From: Planctomycetota bacterium
GTDB taxonomy: Bacteria > Planctomycetota > UBA1135 > GCA-002748355
DNA length: 64,000 bases
NCBI GenBank assembly: GCA_020638795.1
Contig: JACKHW010000006.1
Span: forward strand, 124,001 to 188,000
Direction: 5' to 3'
Part shown: positions 1-8,151 of the stretch, piece after piece
How the letters are laid out: the number at the start of each line of letters is the position of its first letter
Numbering within the stretch: the stretch's first letter is position 1
Notes under the pieces: generated by a model
The model's database searches: none
What the model saw: the letters and a program-made list of their open reading frames with translations, nothing else
What the model was told of the DNA's origin: nothing
Position numbers and translations under genes: made by a program

Positions 1-466
1 TCTGCGCCGGCGGATCACAACTGTTGGCGTCACAGGCCGTGTAGTCGACGAGCCCTTTGAGCTCGACCGTTTCGGGCTTGGCATCGAGAGGCACGAAAAA
101 ACGCTGGCGCAGCTCCGCATCGAGTTCGACGTAGTAGCTTTGCATCCCATACGACTCGTGCACTTCACCAATCGGTAGGACCGGCGGACCGAAGGCCACG
201 AGACCGCCCAGGTCGTTGATCGTGATCGACGTCGGCTGCCCGTTTTCCTCGAGCCGCCCGTAGACGTGCCACCCGGGCGCGATCGTCGCACGATGGACAA
301 CGGTGACCACCTCACCGGGTCGAGCCGTCTTTGGCGTGACCTCCGAGCGCAGGGTGACGCGTTCTTCCGCACCCGCGCCTCCGAAGTCGGGAATCTGAGC
401 CGACGCCCCGCCGAGAATCAGCGCACCGCAGAGAGTCAGGAGTAAGAACGAGGCTCGTGCAGTCAT
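1..466 (-). CDS. DsbD-like N-terminal domain protein, truncated by window edge
   Basis: The first 155 codons are visible and the reading frame runs off the left edge. The ATG at 466-464 begins a signal peptide of about 24 residues ending ASAQ. The mature part looks like the periplasmic alpha domain of the thiol:disulfide interchange protein DsbD: it has the 'GWHVYG' segment and a closing TACDANSCDPP stretch, where two cysteines four residues apart precede a PP pair, as in the redox site of nDsbD. In that family this domain hands electrons from a membrane domain to periplasmic partners. Whether the membrane and C-terminal thioredoxin domains follow cannot be seen. The gene is divergent from cstA. 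A stand-alone nDsbD-like protein is the alternative. Confidence 0.75.
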   Translation of the reverse strand, partial: MTARASFLLLTLCGALILGGASAQIPDFGGAGAEERVTLRSEVTPKTARPGEVVTVVHRATIAPGWHVYGRLEENGQPTSITINDLGGLVAFGPPVLPIGEVHESYGMQSYYVELDAELRQRFFVPLDAKPETVELKGLVDYTACDANSCDPPAQ

Positions 467-614
467 GTGGCGTCGGATCTTAGCAGTGCGTGGATCAAGT
501 CGAACACGCTGGTCGCGCGTGTGGGTAGACGAAGGCATGCGCTCCGCGCGCGCAGGGGCATACCGCGGCGAAGCGCGCTTGTTCTACGGACTCGGCTCCC
601 GCAGGATCCCACTA

Positions 615-776
615 GAAGCCCAGCCAAAAAACCGGGTGCACGCGCGGTGGTCGAGCGTGTGTGCCTGGTTGGTCCCGAAAACGCAGGCAAATCGACTGAT
701 TTGTCGAGGCTTTCGGGGTCCAGCCAGGCGCGTGCGATCGGCCGCCGCGTGCATGCCAGGCTTTTTGGGGCTGCGC
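615..776. repeat. Long imperfect inverted repeat upstream of cstA
   Basis: Two arms of about 80 nt (615-693 and 698-776) are near reverse complements of each other, roughly three quarters identical by eye. They are separated by four bases (GACT, 694-697), and the centre is a perfect 6-bp stem, CAAATC/GATTTG. The whole could fold as one long hairpin of about 160 nt. It fills most of the 338-nt gap between the divergent DsbD-like gene and cstA. It does not look coding, since short frames read through on both strands only because of the symmetry. It could be a palindromic mobile-element remnant (MITE-like), a structured leader RNA of cstA, or a processed RNA. I see no second copy in the window. 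Confidence 0.8.
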
Positions 777-804
777 TTCCAAGTCGAAATCCCTCTCCGC
801 CACC

Positions 805-2529
805 ATGGCTGCACTCGTCGCCGCTAGCGTCCTCCTCGCCTTCTTCCTCGGCTACCGCTTCTACGCGCGGTGGCTCGGGCGCCGCGTTTTCGGAACCGAA
901 GCGGACGCTGATGGCGATGACACCGAGTTCGTGACGCCGGCCCACCGACTCGAAGACGGCATGGACTACGTGCCGACCACCAAGCACGTGTTGTTCGGGC
1001 ACCACTTCACGTCGATCGCCGGTGCCGCGCCGATCATCGGGCCGTGCATCGCGGCCTATTGGGGCTGGCTCCCGGCGCTGCTCTGGGTCGTGCTCGGCGC
1101 GATCTTCATGGGCGCGGTTCACGACTACGCCGCGTTGGTCGCGAGCGTACGCGAACGTGGTCGCACGATCGCCGACCTCACGAGCACCGTGCTCAGCAAA
1201 CGCGCGGGTGTGATGTTCTTGTGCTTCGTGCTCGTGTTGTCGTGGCTCGTGCTCGCGGTCTTCGCGATGGCGATCGCTCAGCTCTTCATCAGCACGCCGT
1301 CCTCCGTGCTTCCGATCAACATCGAGATCGTCGTCGCGATCGCGATCGGCTGGCTCATCTACAAGAAGAAGGTTCCGCCACTCGTTCCGTCGCTCGTTGC
1401 GCTCGTGACGCTCTACGTGTTCGTGTGGATCGGCACGAAAGCGCCACTTTCGTTCGCGGACCTCGGCATGAGCCGAGACAACGAGAAGTTGACTTGGCTC
1501 TTGTTGCTCTTCGCCTATTCCGTCGTCGCGAGCCTGTTGCCCGTCTGGACGCTCCTGCAGCCACGCGATTACATCAACAGTCATCAGCTCTTCGTCGGAC
1601 TCGCGTTGCTCTTCGGCGGCCTCTTCGTCGCCGCGCCAGCGTTCGATGCACCGGCGATTCGCACGGCATCGGACGGTGCTCCTGGCATCTTCCCATTGCT
1701 CTTCGTGACGATCGCGTGCGGTGCGATCAGCGGCTTCCACGGCCTGGTTGCCTCGGGCACGACGTCCAAACAGGTCGATCATCTGCGCGACACTCGTTTC
1801 ATCGGCTACGGCGCGATGCTCGGCGAAGGATGCCTCGCTCTCGCCGCCACGATGGCCGTGGTTGCCGGCCTCGGGCTTCTCGAGGACAAGTCCTGGCTGG
1901 CTTGCTATCACGACTTCGGCGTGGCGAGCAAGGGCGCGATCGGCAACTTCCGAGACGGAGGCGCGGCGCTCCTCTACGCGATCGGGATCCCGAGTGAACT
2001 CGCCACGACACTCATGGCCGTGCTCGTCATCTCGTTCGCGGCAACGACGCTCGACACCGCGACACGCATCGAGCGCTTCCTCGTGCAAGAACTCGGCAGC
2101 GCTCTCGACATCGTGCCCCTAAAGAACCGCTTCGTCGCCACACTCGTCGCCGTGATCCCGGGGATCTTCCTGGCACTCTGGACCGTCGAGGATCCGGCCA
2201 CCGGCACGATCCGCGAAGCCGCGTGGGTGCTGTGGCCGATCTTCGGCGCGAGCAACCAGATGCTCGCCGCCTTGACGCTACTGACGCTCAGCCTCTACTT
2301 CTGGCGCAAGAAGAAGCCCGTGTGGCCTCTCGCGATCCCGATGGTGTTCATCATGGGGATCACGCTCACATCGCTCCTCGCGAAGACGATGGAGTTCTAC
2401 GGCCAGAAGAACTGGCTCCTCGTCGGTATCAGCACCGTTTTGACGACGCTCGTGCTGTGGATGCTCGTCGAAGGTGTCGCCGTCCTGAAGGGCGTGTCGC
2501 ACCGCGGGGCGGACGACACGCCGCGCTGA
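805..2529 (+). CDS. cstA: Carbon starvation protein A (CstA family transporter)
   Basis: 574 residues, an integral membrane protein of the inner membrane. The family imports peptides and/or pyruvate, typically under carbon limitation. The N-terminus starts directly with a transmembrane segment, followed by the family-typical 'DGMDYVPTTKHVLFGHHF' stretch and the 'AGAAPIIGP' loop at about residues 73-81, then many hydrophobic helices. It is shorter than E. coli CstA (about 700) but within the range of the shorter CstA forms. The ATG at 805 has no obvious Shine-Dalgarno sequence but is the only start that keeps the first helix intact. A long inverted repeat lies just upstream and may affect expression (inference). 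The gene appears monocistronic. Confidence 0.93.
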   Translation: MAALVAASVLLAFFLGYRFYARWLGRRVFGTEADADGDDTEFVTPAHRLEDGMDYVPTTKHVLFGHHFTSIAGAAPIIGPCIAAYWGWLPALLWVVLGAIFMGAVHDYAALVASVRERGRTIADLTSTVLSKRAGVMFLCFVLVLSWLVLAVFAMAIAQLFISTPSSVLPINIEIVVAIAIGWLIYKKKVPPLVPSLVALVTLYVFVWIGTKAPLSFADLGMSRDNEKLTWLLLLFAYSVVASLLPVWTLLQPRDYINSHQLFVGLALLFGGLFVAAPAFDAPAIRTASDGAPGIFPLLFVTIACGAISGFHGLVASGTTSKQVDHLRDTRFIGYGAMLGEGCLALAATMAVVAGLGLLEDKSWLACYHDFGVASKGAIGNFRDGGAALLYAIGIPSELATTLMAVLVISFAATTLDTATRIERFLVQELGSALDIVPLKNRFVATLVAVIPGIFLALWTVEDPATGTIREAAWVLWPIFGASNQMLAALTLLTLSLYFWRKKKPVWPLAIPMVFIMGITLTSLLAKTMEFYGQKNWLLVGISTVLTTLVLWMLVEGVAVLKGVSHRGADDTPR

Positions 2530-2541
2530 CTTGTCGAGCGA

Positions 2542-3669
2542 TCAGCGAACCGAGAACGACAGCGCCGGTGTCGACGACCACACCCCCGACGTGCAGGTCG
2601 CATCGAGGTGCAACGCTTGGATCGCGAGGCCGGCGCCCTGCAGCTTGGCATCGTTGGGGATCGGAAGTGGCAACCGCGAAGTTCCGAGTGGACCTGTCGG
2701 TGCACCGACCGTCGTCGCGAGCGTCCCGATGTCGACCCAAATGTCGAGTCCGAGAATCTTGAGGGCACTCGTGTACGTGGTCGCACACAGCAAGAACGCC
2801 GACGCACTCGAAGGAGCCCCCGCGGTCGCCGAGAGACCGAACGAGGTGTTACCGACTTCGGAGACCGAGTTGATGCCGAGGACGCCAGTTCCCTGACAAC
2901 CCATCGTCGCCGCTCCGGTCACGAACGCGGAGACGACCGGCAATCGACGGAGCGTGAGCGTGTTGGTCGCGTACTGCGCGGTGCCGACCCACGCACCGTT
3001 GTTCTTTCCCGAGCTGTCCGTCACGGCGTTGTTGAAGTTCCACGTACTGACGAGCCCGGGAACGCGCTGCATCTCGTCGTTCATGTTGGCCTTGATTTCG
3101 GCAGCCGTGCGCGCGTACGGCCAGATGCGCACTTCGTCGAGTTCGCCGTTCCAGGTCTCGATCATCGTCCCGTCACCGCAACCGATCTTGAACGCACCGC
3201 CACGGTCGTAGAGCGGACCGCCGGCCTTCGTCACGGACGCGACGACGGCACCATCGACGATGAGATTGGCGACATTGCCGTCATACGTACCAGCGACGTG
3301 CGTCCACGTCGACAAACGCCCCTGCGGGAACTGCCACAAGACGTTGAGGGAGCCGCTCGTGCCGAGCACCCACCAACGCAAGTTTCGATTGAGATTGTTG
3401 CTGGCATCGACGCGGAACAGGATCGACTCCTGCCCCGCATTCGGGTTCTGCCGCACGATCGTCGGCCATCGATACCCCGCACCGAGGTTTTCGTCGTACT
3501 TGACCCAAGCTTCGACGGTAACCCCGCTCTTGGGGCACAGGGTGGCGTCGTACGGGACGTCCACGTAGTCGAGCACGCCATTGGTCAGCTTGAGGCCGTT
3601 CTGCGCGGTCGCCGTACCGAAGCCGACGGAGAGCGCAACGAACGATGCGATTGCGAGGTGGTTCTTCAT
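2542..3669 (-). CDS. Secreted LamG-like (concanavalin A fold) protein with shared C-terminal domain
   Basis: 375 residues, starting at the ATG 3669-3667, which opens a clear signal peptide of about 23 residues ending ATAQ. Residues of about 30-220 match a LamG/jellyroll domain: 'VTVEAWVKY' near the start, 'WTHVAGTYDG' in the middle and 'GELDEVRIWPYART' at the end, the usual signature of such domains. The last 130 residues form a cysteine-containing domain with the pattern seen at the C-terminus of five other secreted proteins in this window (see findings). The family binds glycans or serves as a scaffold; the ligand here is unknown. The gene ends 12 nt from the convergent cstA stop. It is probably exported and extracellular or cell-surface. 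Confidence 0.8.
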   Translation of the reverse strand: MKNHLAIASFVALSVGFGTATAQNGLKLTNGVLDYVDVPYDATLCPKSGVTVEAWVKYDENLGAGYRWPTIVRQNPNAGQESILFRVDASNNLNRNLRWWVLGTSGSLNVLWQFPQGRLSTWTHVAGTYDGNVANLIVDGAVVASVTKAGGPLYDRGGAFKIGCGDGTMIETWNGELDEVRIWPYARTAAEIKANMNDEMQRVPGLVSTWNFNNAVTDSSGKNNGAWVGTAQYATNTLTLRRLPVVSAFVTGAATMGCQGTGVLGINSVSEVGNTSFGLSATAGAPSSASAFLLCATTYTSALKILGLDIWVDIGTLATTVGAPTGPLGTSRLPLPIPNDAKLQGAGLAIQALHLDATCTSGVWSSTPALSFSVR

Positions 3670-3809
3670 GAGAGGTCGCTTTCCTGCGAGAGGTTCAGCC
3701 CCACTGGGTTTCAGCCCTGCTAGCGGTTCGAGGGAACTGCGGCAGTGTAGCAGCGCTTCGGCAAACTCGGGGGGTCGCCAATCGAGCGAACCGGCTGGAC
3801 AATGACCGC

Positions 3810-4673
3810 ATGCGAAGCTATCTCGCTCTTCTCGCCGCCCGACCCACGTACGGGGTCGCGTGTGCACTCTCGATCCTGGTCGCGATCGGCGCTACCGGTT
3901 GTACGGAAACGGACAAAGGTTCTTGGTCCGCTACGTCCTCCACCGGTGACGACGACAACACATCGGCAAACGTGCGGGGCACGGGTGCTTCGGCGACTCC
4001 GACACTGTGGCTCGTCACCGAAGAACGTGCCGCGGACAAGACGCTCGACCTCGTCGCACTGGGCGAGCCGGACGTCACGGCCTTCGACTGGTGCACGGCG
4101 CGTGTCCTCGGCGAACAGTGGTTGCTCAGCCCGGACAGCTCCAACACCGACGGGCGTGTGCACTTGTCCACACGAATCGGAGATCGGCGTGGAAGCTCGG
4201 TGTTTTGCGTGACGGTGGCAGATCGAATCGAGACAAGTGAGAAGTCCGCCAATCGTCGAGTCCTCCGAAGCGCCAAAGCATGCGCCTACGTGCGACGTGG
4301 CACGTCGAGCGACATCGAAGCATCTCCTGTCGCCTGCGCCCGGTTCGGCACCGCGTTCGAAATCGTACCACTGCGCGATCCGGTGCAGACCGACATCGGC
4401 GGCTCGCTACCCATTCGCCTTCGATTCGATGCAGCGTGCGTCGCATCGACCGCCGCAGCGCAAGAGGCAGACGGCTGGATCTCGAGTGCTCGTGTGTTCG
4501 TGCGCGAAGACGATCCGAGTGGAGACGTCGTACTCGAACTCGCGCCGGGCTCCGCAGGCGTCCTCGACGTTCCGGTGCATCGCAGCGGACGGCACTGCAT
4601 CGAGGCTCGTCTCGACATCGGCGACACCACGTGCATCGCGACACTCACCTTCTGCATCGGAGAGCGAGGCTGA
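3810..4673 (+). CDS. Hypothetical lipoprotein
   Basis: 287 residues with no family I recognise. The N-terminus has a basic start, a hydrophobic segment and a candidate lipobox (ATGC, cysteine at about residue 31), followed by an Asp/Ser/Thr-rich linker, so it is probably an outer-membrane or periplasmic lipoprotein. The rest is soluble, with several cysteines (including pairs near the end) suggesting disulfides and a beta-rich fold. The ATG at 3810 is preferred over the one at 3802, which is in another frame. Its stop lies 2 nt before the start of the Asp-box propeller gene, so the two are almost certainly co-transcribed and may work together at the surface. Confidence 0.65.
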   Translation: MRSYLALLAARPTYGVACALSILVAIGATGCTETDKGSWSATSSTGDDDNTSANVRGTGASATPTLWLVTEERAADKTLDLVALGEPDVTAFDWCTARVLGEQWLLSPDSSNTDGRVHLSTRIGDRRGSSVFCVTVADRIETSEKSANRRVLRSAKACAYVRRGTSSDIEASPVACARFGTAFEIVPLRDPVQTDIGGSLPIRLRFDAACVASTAAAQEADGWISSARVFVREDDPSGDVVLELAPGSAGVLDVPVHRSGRHCIEARLDIGDTTCIATLTFCIGERG

Positions 4674-4675
4674 AC

Positions 4676-6844
4676 ATGCAACTCCGTCTCCATGGATCAG
4701 TACGTGCAGGACGATCAGTCCGCCTCGCGATCACCCTCACGTGTTGTCTCGCGCCCGTGCACGGGCAGAGCGCTTGGACCGACTTCGGACCGGCACCGAT
4801 CGCCAACGGTCCCTATACCGGCCGTGTCGCTGCGATCGCGACCAGCCGCACCAAGGCCGATACGTGGTTCGTCGGTGGCGCGGATGGCGGTGTCTTCCGC
4901 ACCGACGACGCCGGAGTGACTTGGCGGGCGATTGGTGACGCGATTCCGACAACAGCGACTGGCGCCCTCTGCGTGCATCCGGGCGACGACAACACCATCT
5001 GGGTCGGCACGGGCGAAGCCAACTTCGCGCATCACAGCCGCTACGGATTGGGGATTGCCAAGACCGTCGACGGCGGCGTCTCTTGGGTCGTGTACGGCAG
5101 TAACGAATTCGCAGGACGCTGCATCGCACGGATTTGTGTCGACCCGAAGAACCCCGCGAAACTCTTCGCAGCCAGCACTCCGGCCGGCGGTTTCTTGCCT
5201 GCCCGTAGCGCGGCGCGCGAACACCCTCTGCGCAACGGTCCCGTCGGTGTCTTTCGATCTCTGGATGGCGGCGAGCATTGGACGCAACTCGCCGGTGGTC
5301 TACCGACCGGCATCGCCGCCACCGACCTCGTGATCGATCCCGCGAATCCAACGACACTCTACGCAGCGATCGGGGACATCTTCGGCAACGCGAACAACGG
5401 GATCTACAAGACGACAGATGGCGGTGCGAGTTGGTCGAAGCTCGGAGGAGGCCTTCCATCAGGCACTGCCGGGCGCGTATCCCTCGCGATCTGCGCTTCG
5501 AGACCACAGCGTCTCGTCGCGATCTTCGTCAACCCGGCATCGTCATCCGGTGGAAGCGCGACCACGCAGGGCGTGTACCTGACGGACGATTCGGGAGCCA
5601 CGTGGTCGGCCAAGACTGCAGCAGGCTCCTTCCAATCGACGTATGGCTGGTACCTGTCCGTTGCGGCGATCCATCCGACTGCGCCCGACACGTGCTACAC
5701 CGGCGGACTCTCGCTCCGACGATCGACGAACGGTGGCGCGAGTTTTTCGACGATCACCCCACCACACGTCGATCTGCACGCACTCGAGTTCGACGCAGCG
5801 GGGCGTCTCGTCTGTGGCAACGACGGCGGTGTTCACGTCTCGTCGAACCTCGGCAGCTCGTGGCTCGCGCGCAACGACGGACTCGGCCTCATCCAACTCT
5901 ACGCAGGCATGAGTGTCGATCCCGCGCAGCCGGATCGCGTCTGGGGAGGCTTCCAGGACAACGGTTCTTGCCAGCGCATCGGCCCACGCACTTGGTCGAG
6001 CGTACTCGGAGGTGACGGTGGTTGCACCGCGATCGACCCGAGCGGCCAACGCGTCTTCGTCGAGAATCAAGGAACCGGCAATCTCTATCGCTCGGTCAAC
6101 GGCGGCGGCAGTTTCTCGCGGTCGAGCAGCGGAATCAGCGGTTCGGACCGAAACTGCTTCCTGCCACCCTTCGCGATCGATGCGTCGAACGCGTCCCGCA
6201 TGGTCTATGGGACGCAACGGATCTACGAATCCACGAACGGTGGAACGAGCTGGATCCCGATCAGCGGCGATCTCACCAATGGCGGAACCGCCGCGATCCA
6301 CGGCCTCGCGATCGCGCCATCCGATGGACGCTTCGTGTACGTCAAGACCAACGACGGCAACGTCCAAGTGACGGAGGACGGTGGCACGACGTGGAACAAA
6401 CGCTTGATGGGCGTCCCGGGCTGGGTTCGCACGACACGTCCGTTCGCGATCGACCCCGGCGATCCGCGCCATGCATGGCTCGCGGTCGGTGCCTTCTCGA
6501 CGAGTTTCGAAGGTGGTGCGAGGCTGCTCGAGACGACGGATGCGGGACGCACGTGGCTTCGCCGTAGTGCCACGCTTCCCGACACACCCGTGCATTGCGT
6601 CGCGATCGATACGCGTCATTCACCGGCGTTCGTCTACGTCGGCACCGATCGAGGAGTCTTCCGCAGTGTCGATGGTGGCGAGATCTTCCATCACTATGGT
6701 GTCGACCTGCCGAACGTACCGGTGATCGACATGCATATCGATCCAGCACGCTCGCGAATCGTCGTCGCCACGCAAGGGCGCGGCGTGCACGAAGCGCGGC
6801 TGCTCGCACGCGACGAGGTCTTTGCACGCCCGACGATCCGCTGA
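4676..6844 (+). CDS. Secreted Asp-box (BNR/sialidase-like) repeat propeller protein
   Basis: 722 residues. The N-terminus is basic, then hydrophobic (about residues 15-31), ending PVHGQ, a likely signal peptide. At least ten Asp-box motifs of the type S/T-x-D/N-x-G-x-x-W/F are visible, for example TDDAGVTWR, TTDGGASWSKL, TEDGGTTWNKR and TTDAGRTWLRR. They are spaced along the whole chain as in VPS10/sortilin-like or xyloglucanase-like beta-propellers. I cannot identify catalytic residues, so 'sialidase' is only a fold label. Many related proteins bind glycans or act as extracellular scaffolds. It lies 2 nt downstream of a lipoprotein gene. Unlike other secreted proteins here, it lacks the shared C-terminal domain. 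Confidence 0.85.
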   Translation: MQLRLHGSVRAGRSVRLAITLTCCLAPVHGQSAWTDFGPAPIANGPYTGRVAAIATSRTKADTWFVGGADGGVFRTDDAGVTWRAIGDAIPTTATGALCVHPGDDNTIWVGTGEANFAHHSRYGLGIAKTVDGGVSWVVYGSNEFAGRCIARICVDPKNPAKLFAASTPAGGFLPARSAAREHPLRNGPVGVFRSLDGGEHWTQLAGGLPTGIAATDLVIDPANPTTLYAAIGDIFGNANNGIYKTTDGGASWSKLGGGLPSGTAGRVSLAICASRPQRLVAIFVNPASSSGGSATTQGVYLTDDSGATWSAKTAAGSFQSTYGWYLSVAAIHPTAPDTCYTGGLSLRRSTNGGASFSTITPPHVDLHALEFDAAGRLVCGNDGGVHVSSNLGSSWLARNDGLGLIQLYAGMSVDPAQPDRVWGGFQDNGSCQRIGPRTWSSVLGGDGGCTAIDPSGQRVFVENQGTGNLYRSVNGGGSFSRSSSGISGSDRNCFLPPFAIDASNASRMVYGTQRIYESTNGGTSWIPISGDLTNGGTAAIHGLAIAPSDGRFVYVKTNDGNVQVTEDGGTTWNKRLMGVPGWVRTTRPFAIDPGDPRHAWLAVGAFSTSFEGGARLLETTDAGRTWLRRSATLPDTPVHCVAIDTRHSPAFVYVGTDRGVFRSVDGGEIFHHYGVDLPNVPVIDMHIDPARSRIVVATQGRGVHEARLLARDEVFARPTIR

Positions 6845-6860
6845 AGCGGTCGTCGATCGA

Positions 6861-7892
6861 TCAGCGGTCGGAACGATCGGCCTCCTCCTGCCATCGCGCC
6901 TCGACCGTATCGAAGGCCGAGATCGAAGGCAGAATCGGGAGATCCGCGGGCACTCCGTCGCGCATGCGCTCGAGCACACTCTCGATGACCCTCAGGAGCT
7001 TCACTCCTCGCGGCGATAGCCATGCGGATGCGTTCTGACCCGCGTGCAGCGCCGCGTTCACGCGCGTGCGTTGCCCTTCCGTCATCGGCACGAATCGGTA
7101 CGGGCTCCGCATGAGCGCATGCTTACGATCCGAAAGTTTCGCTGACCGAAATTTGTCGTCGGTCACGGATTCGGATGCTCCGACGGCACGCATCAGGCGT
7201 GCGTCATCGACGACAGTCTCGACGTATTCGACGCGCACGACCTCGTTCGAACTCGACCACCCTGCAGTTGTCTTCGTGACGCCACCGATCGCACCCAATG
7301 CCGCTTCGCCTTCCCAGAAGCAGTGCATGCCCAAGGTGATCACGGACTTCTTCGGCGAGAACTCGTCCGCGAGGAGTCGCAACCACGGCGGGACCTCGGC
7401 TTTGGCAGCCTCGAGGGCTGCGATCAGTCGTCGCGTGACCTCTTCTCGAGACCACACGCGATCCTTGCGCGGGAGGATGTCACGTCCGCGGTGATCCACG
7501 AACCGTAGCACGGGGTTGTTCCACGCCGGCTCCTCGAAACGCTCGCGAATCGCGGCTTCTCGATCACCCTTCGTGTTGTTGCGAATCGCGACCGGCACGA
7601 AACACCGCTCGATCGCCTCGACGAGAAGCGGATGCGACAAGACCTCCCGACCGAAGGTCGTGCACGTGCTTCAGCCAGGAACCTCCTGGAAGAGCACGAG
7701 CACCGGACGATCGAGATCCCGTGCGAGCACGGCATCGAGATCACGTTCCCATTGGACACGACCGAACTCGGTTGCTTGCCGTACCACGTCCTGTGCGCTC
7801 AGTCGGTCGGACGTCGCGCACAACGCACCAATGACGGACACACCGCAAGTCGCATGGAGCAGTTGGGAGATCTTCCCGCGAGCGATCCTCAT
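6861..7892 (-). CDS. Thioredoxin-like selenoprotein (VPGUxxT-type) with MsrA-like C-terminal part, in-frame UGA
   Basis: Read through an in-frame TGA at 7673-7671 the gene encodes 343 residues. The ATG at 7892 gives a possible signal segment ending SAQ. Residues 62-74 read DRPVLVLFQEVPGU, then STCTTFG: selenocysteine 74 sits where thioredoxin-like VPGUxxT family (seleno)proteins have their redox residue, and Cys77 makes a U-x-x-C pair. Coding continues in the same frame without a gap (LSHPLLVEAIE, VPVAIRNNTKG). Around residues 188-196, GMHCFWEGE resembles the active-site region of peptide methionine sulfoxide reductase A. Inferred role: extracytoplasmic redox or repair protein. Expression as one protein needs a selenocysteine system (selA-D) elsewhere in the genome. 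Alternatives are a nonsense mutation or a sequencing error. Confidence 0.8.
7648..7673 (-). promoter_or_regulatory. Selenocysteine UGA codon and candidate SECIS hairpin
   Basis: The TGA at 7673-7671 is followed, after 10 nt, by a 5-bp stem (7660-7656 with 7652-7648) closed by a UUC loop. Bacterial SECIS elements are stem-loops starting within a few tens of bases after the UGA and read by SelB. This one is in the right place but is short and its loop is not diagnostic, so the hairpin itself is tentative. The UGA call rests mainly on the protein motif on both sides. Confidence 0.45.
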
Positions 7893-8151
7893 AGCCTGAG
7901 GATAGCAGCGGTTGTGTATCCAGTGCCCCGCACCAGGAAATCGTTGCCTTTGTCGGGTCGGAACGACGCCCCTCGCTGCGTTGCACTCCCTCACCAGATC
8001 ACCCGATCTACCTGCGTCCGTGCGCCGTACGAGATACGCCGCTACGCTGCGGGAAATACGACGAACTCCTGACGCGAGACACTTGCTCGTCACAACGATA
8101 CTCGCGCCACGCAGTCGATCGAACACCGACAACCCCCGGCGCGTACGACCC

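Noticed and set aside
463..2088. A 541-codon open frame on the minus strand across cstA
   Set aside because: Antisense shadow of cstA caused by high GC; composition is Arg/Glu/His-rich with no domain, while cstA on the plus strand has clear family motifs.
2608..3723. Plus-strand frame opposite the LamG-like gene
   Set aside because: No signal peptide or domain; the minus-strand gene has both.
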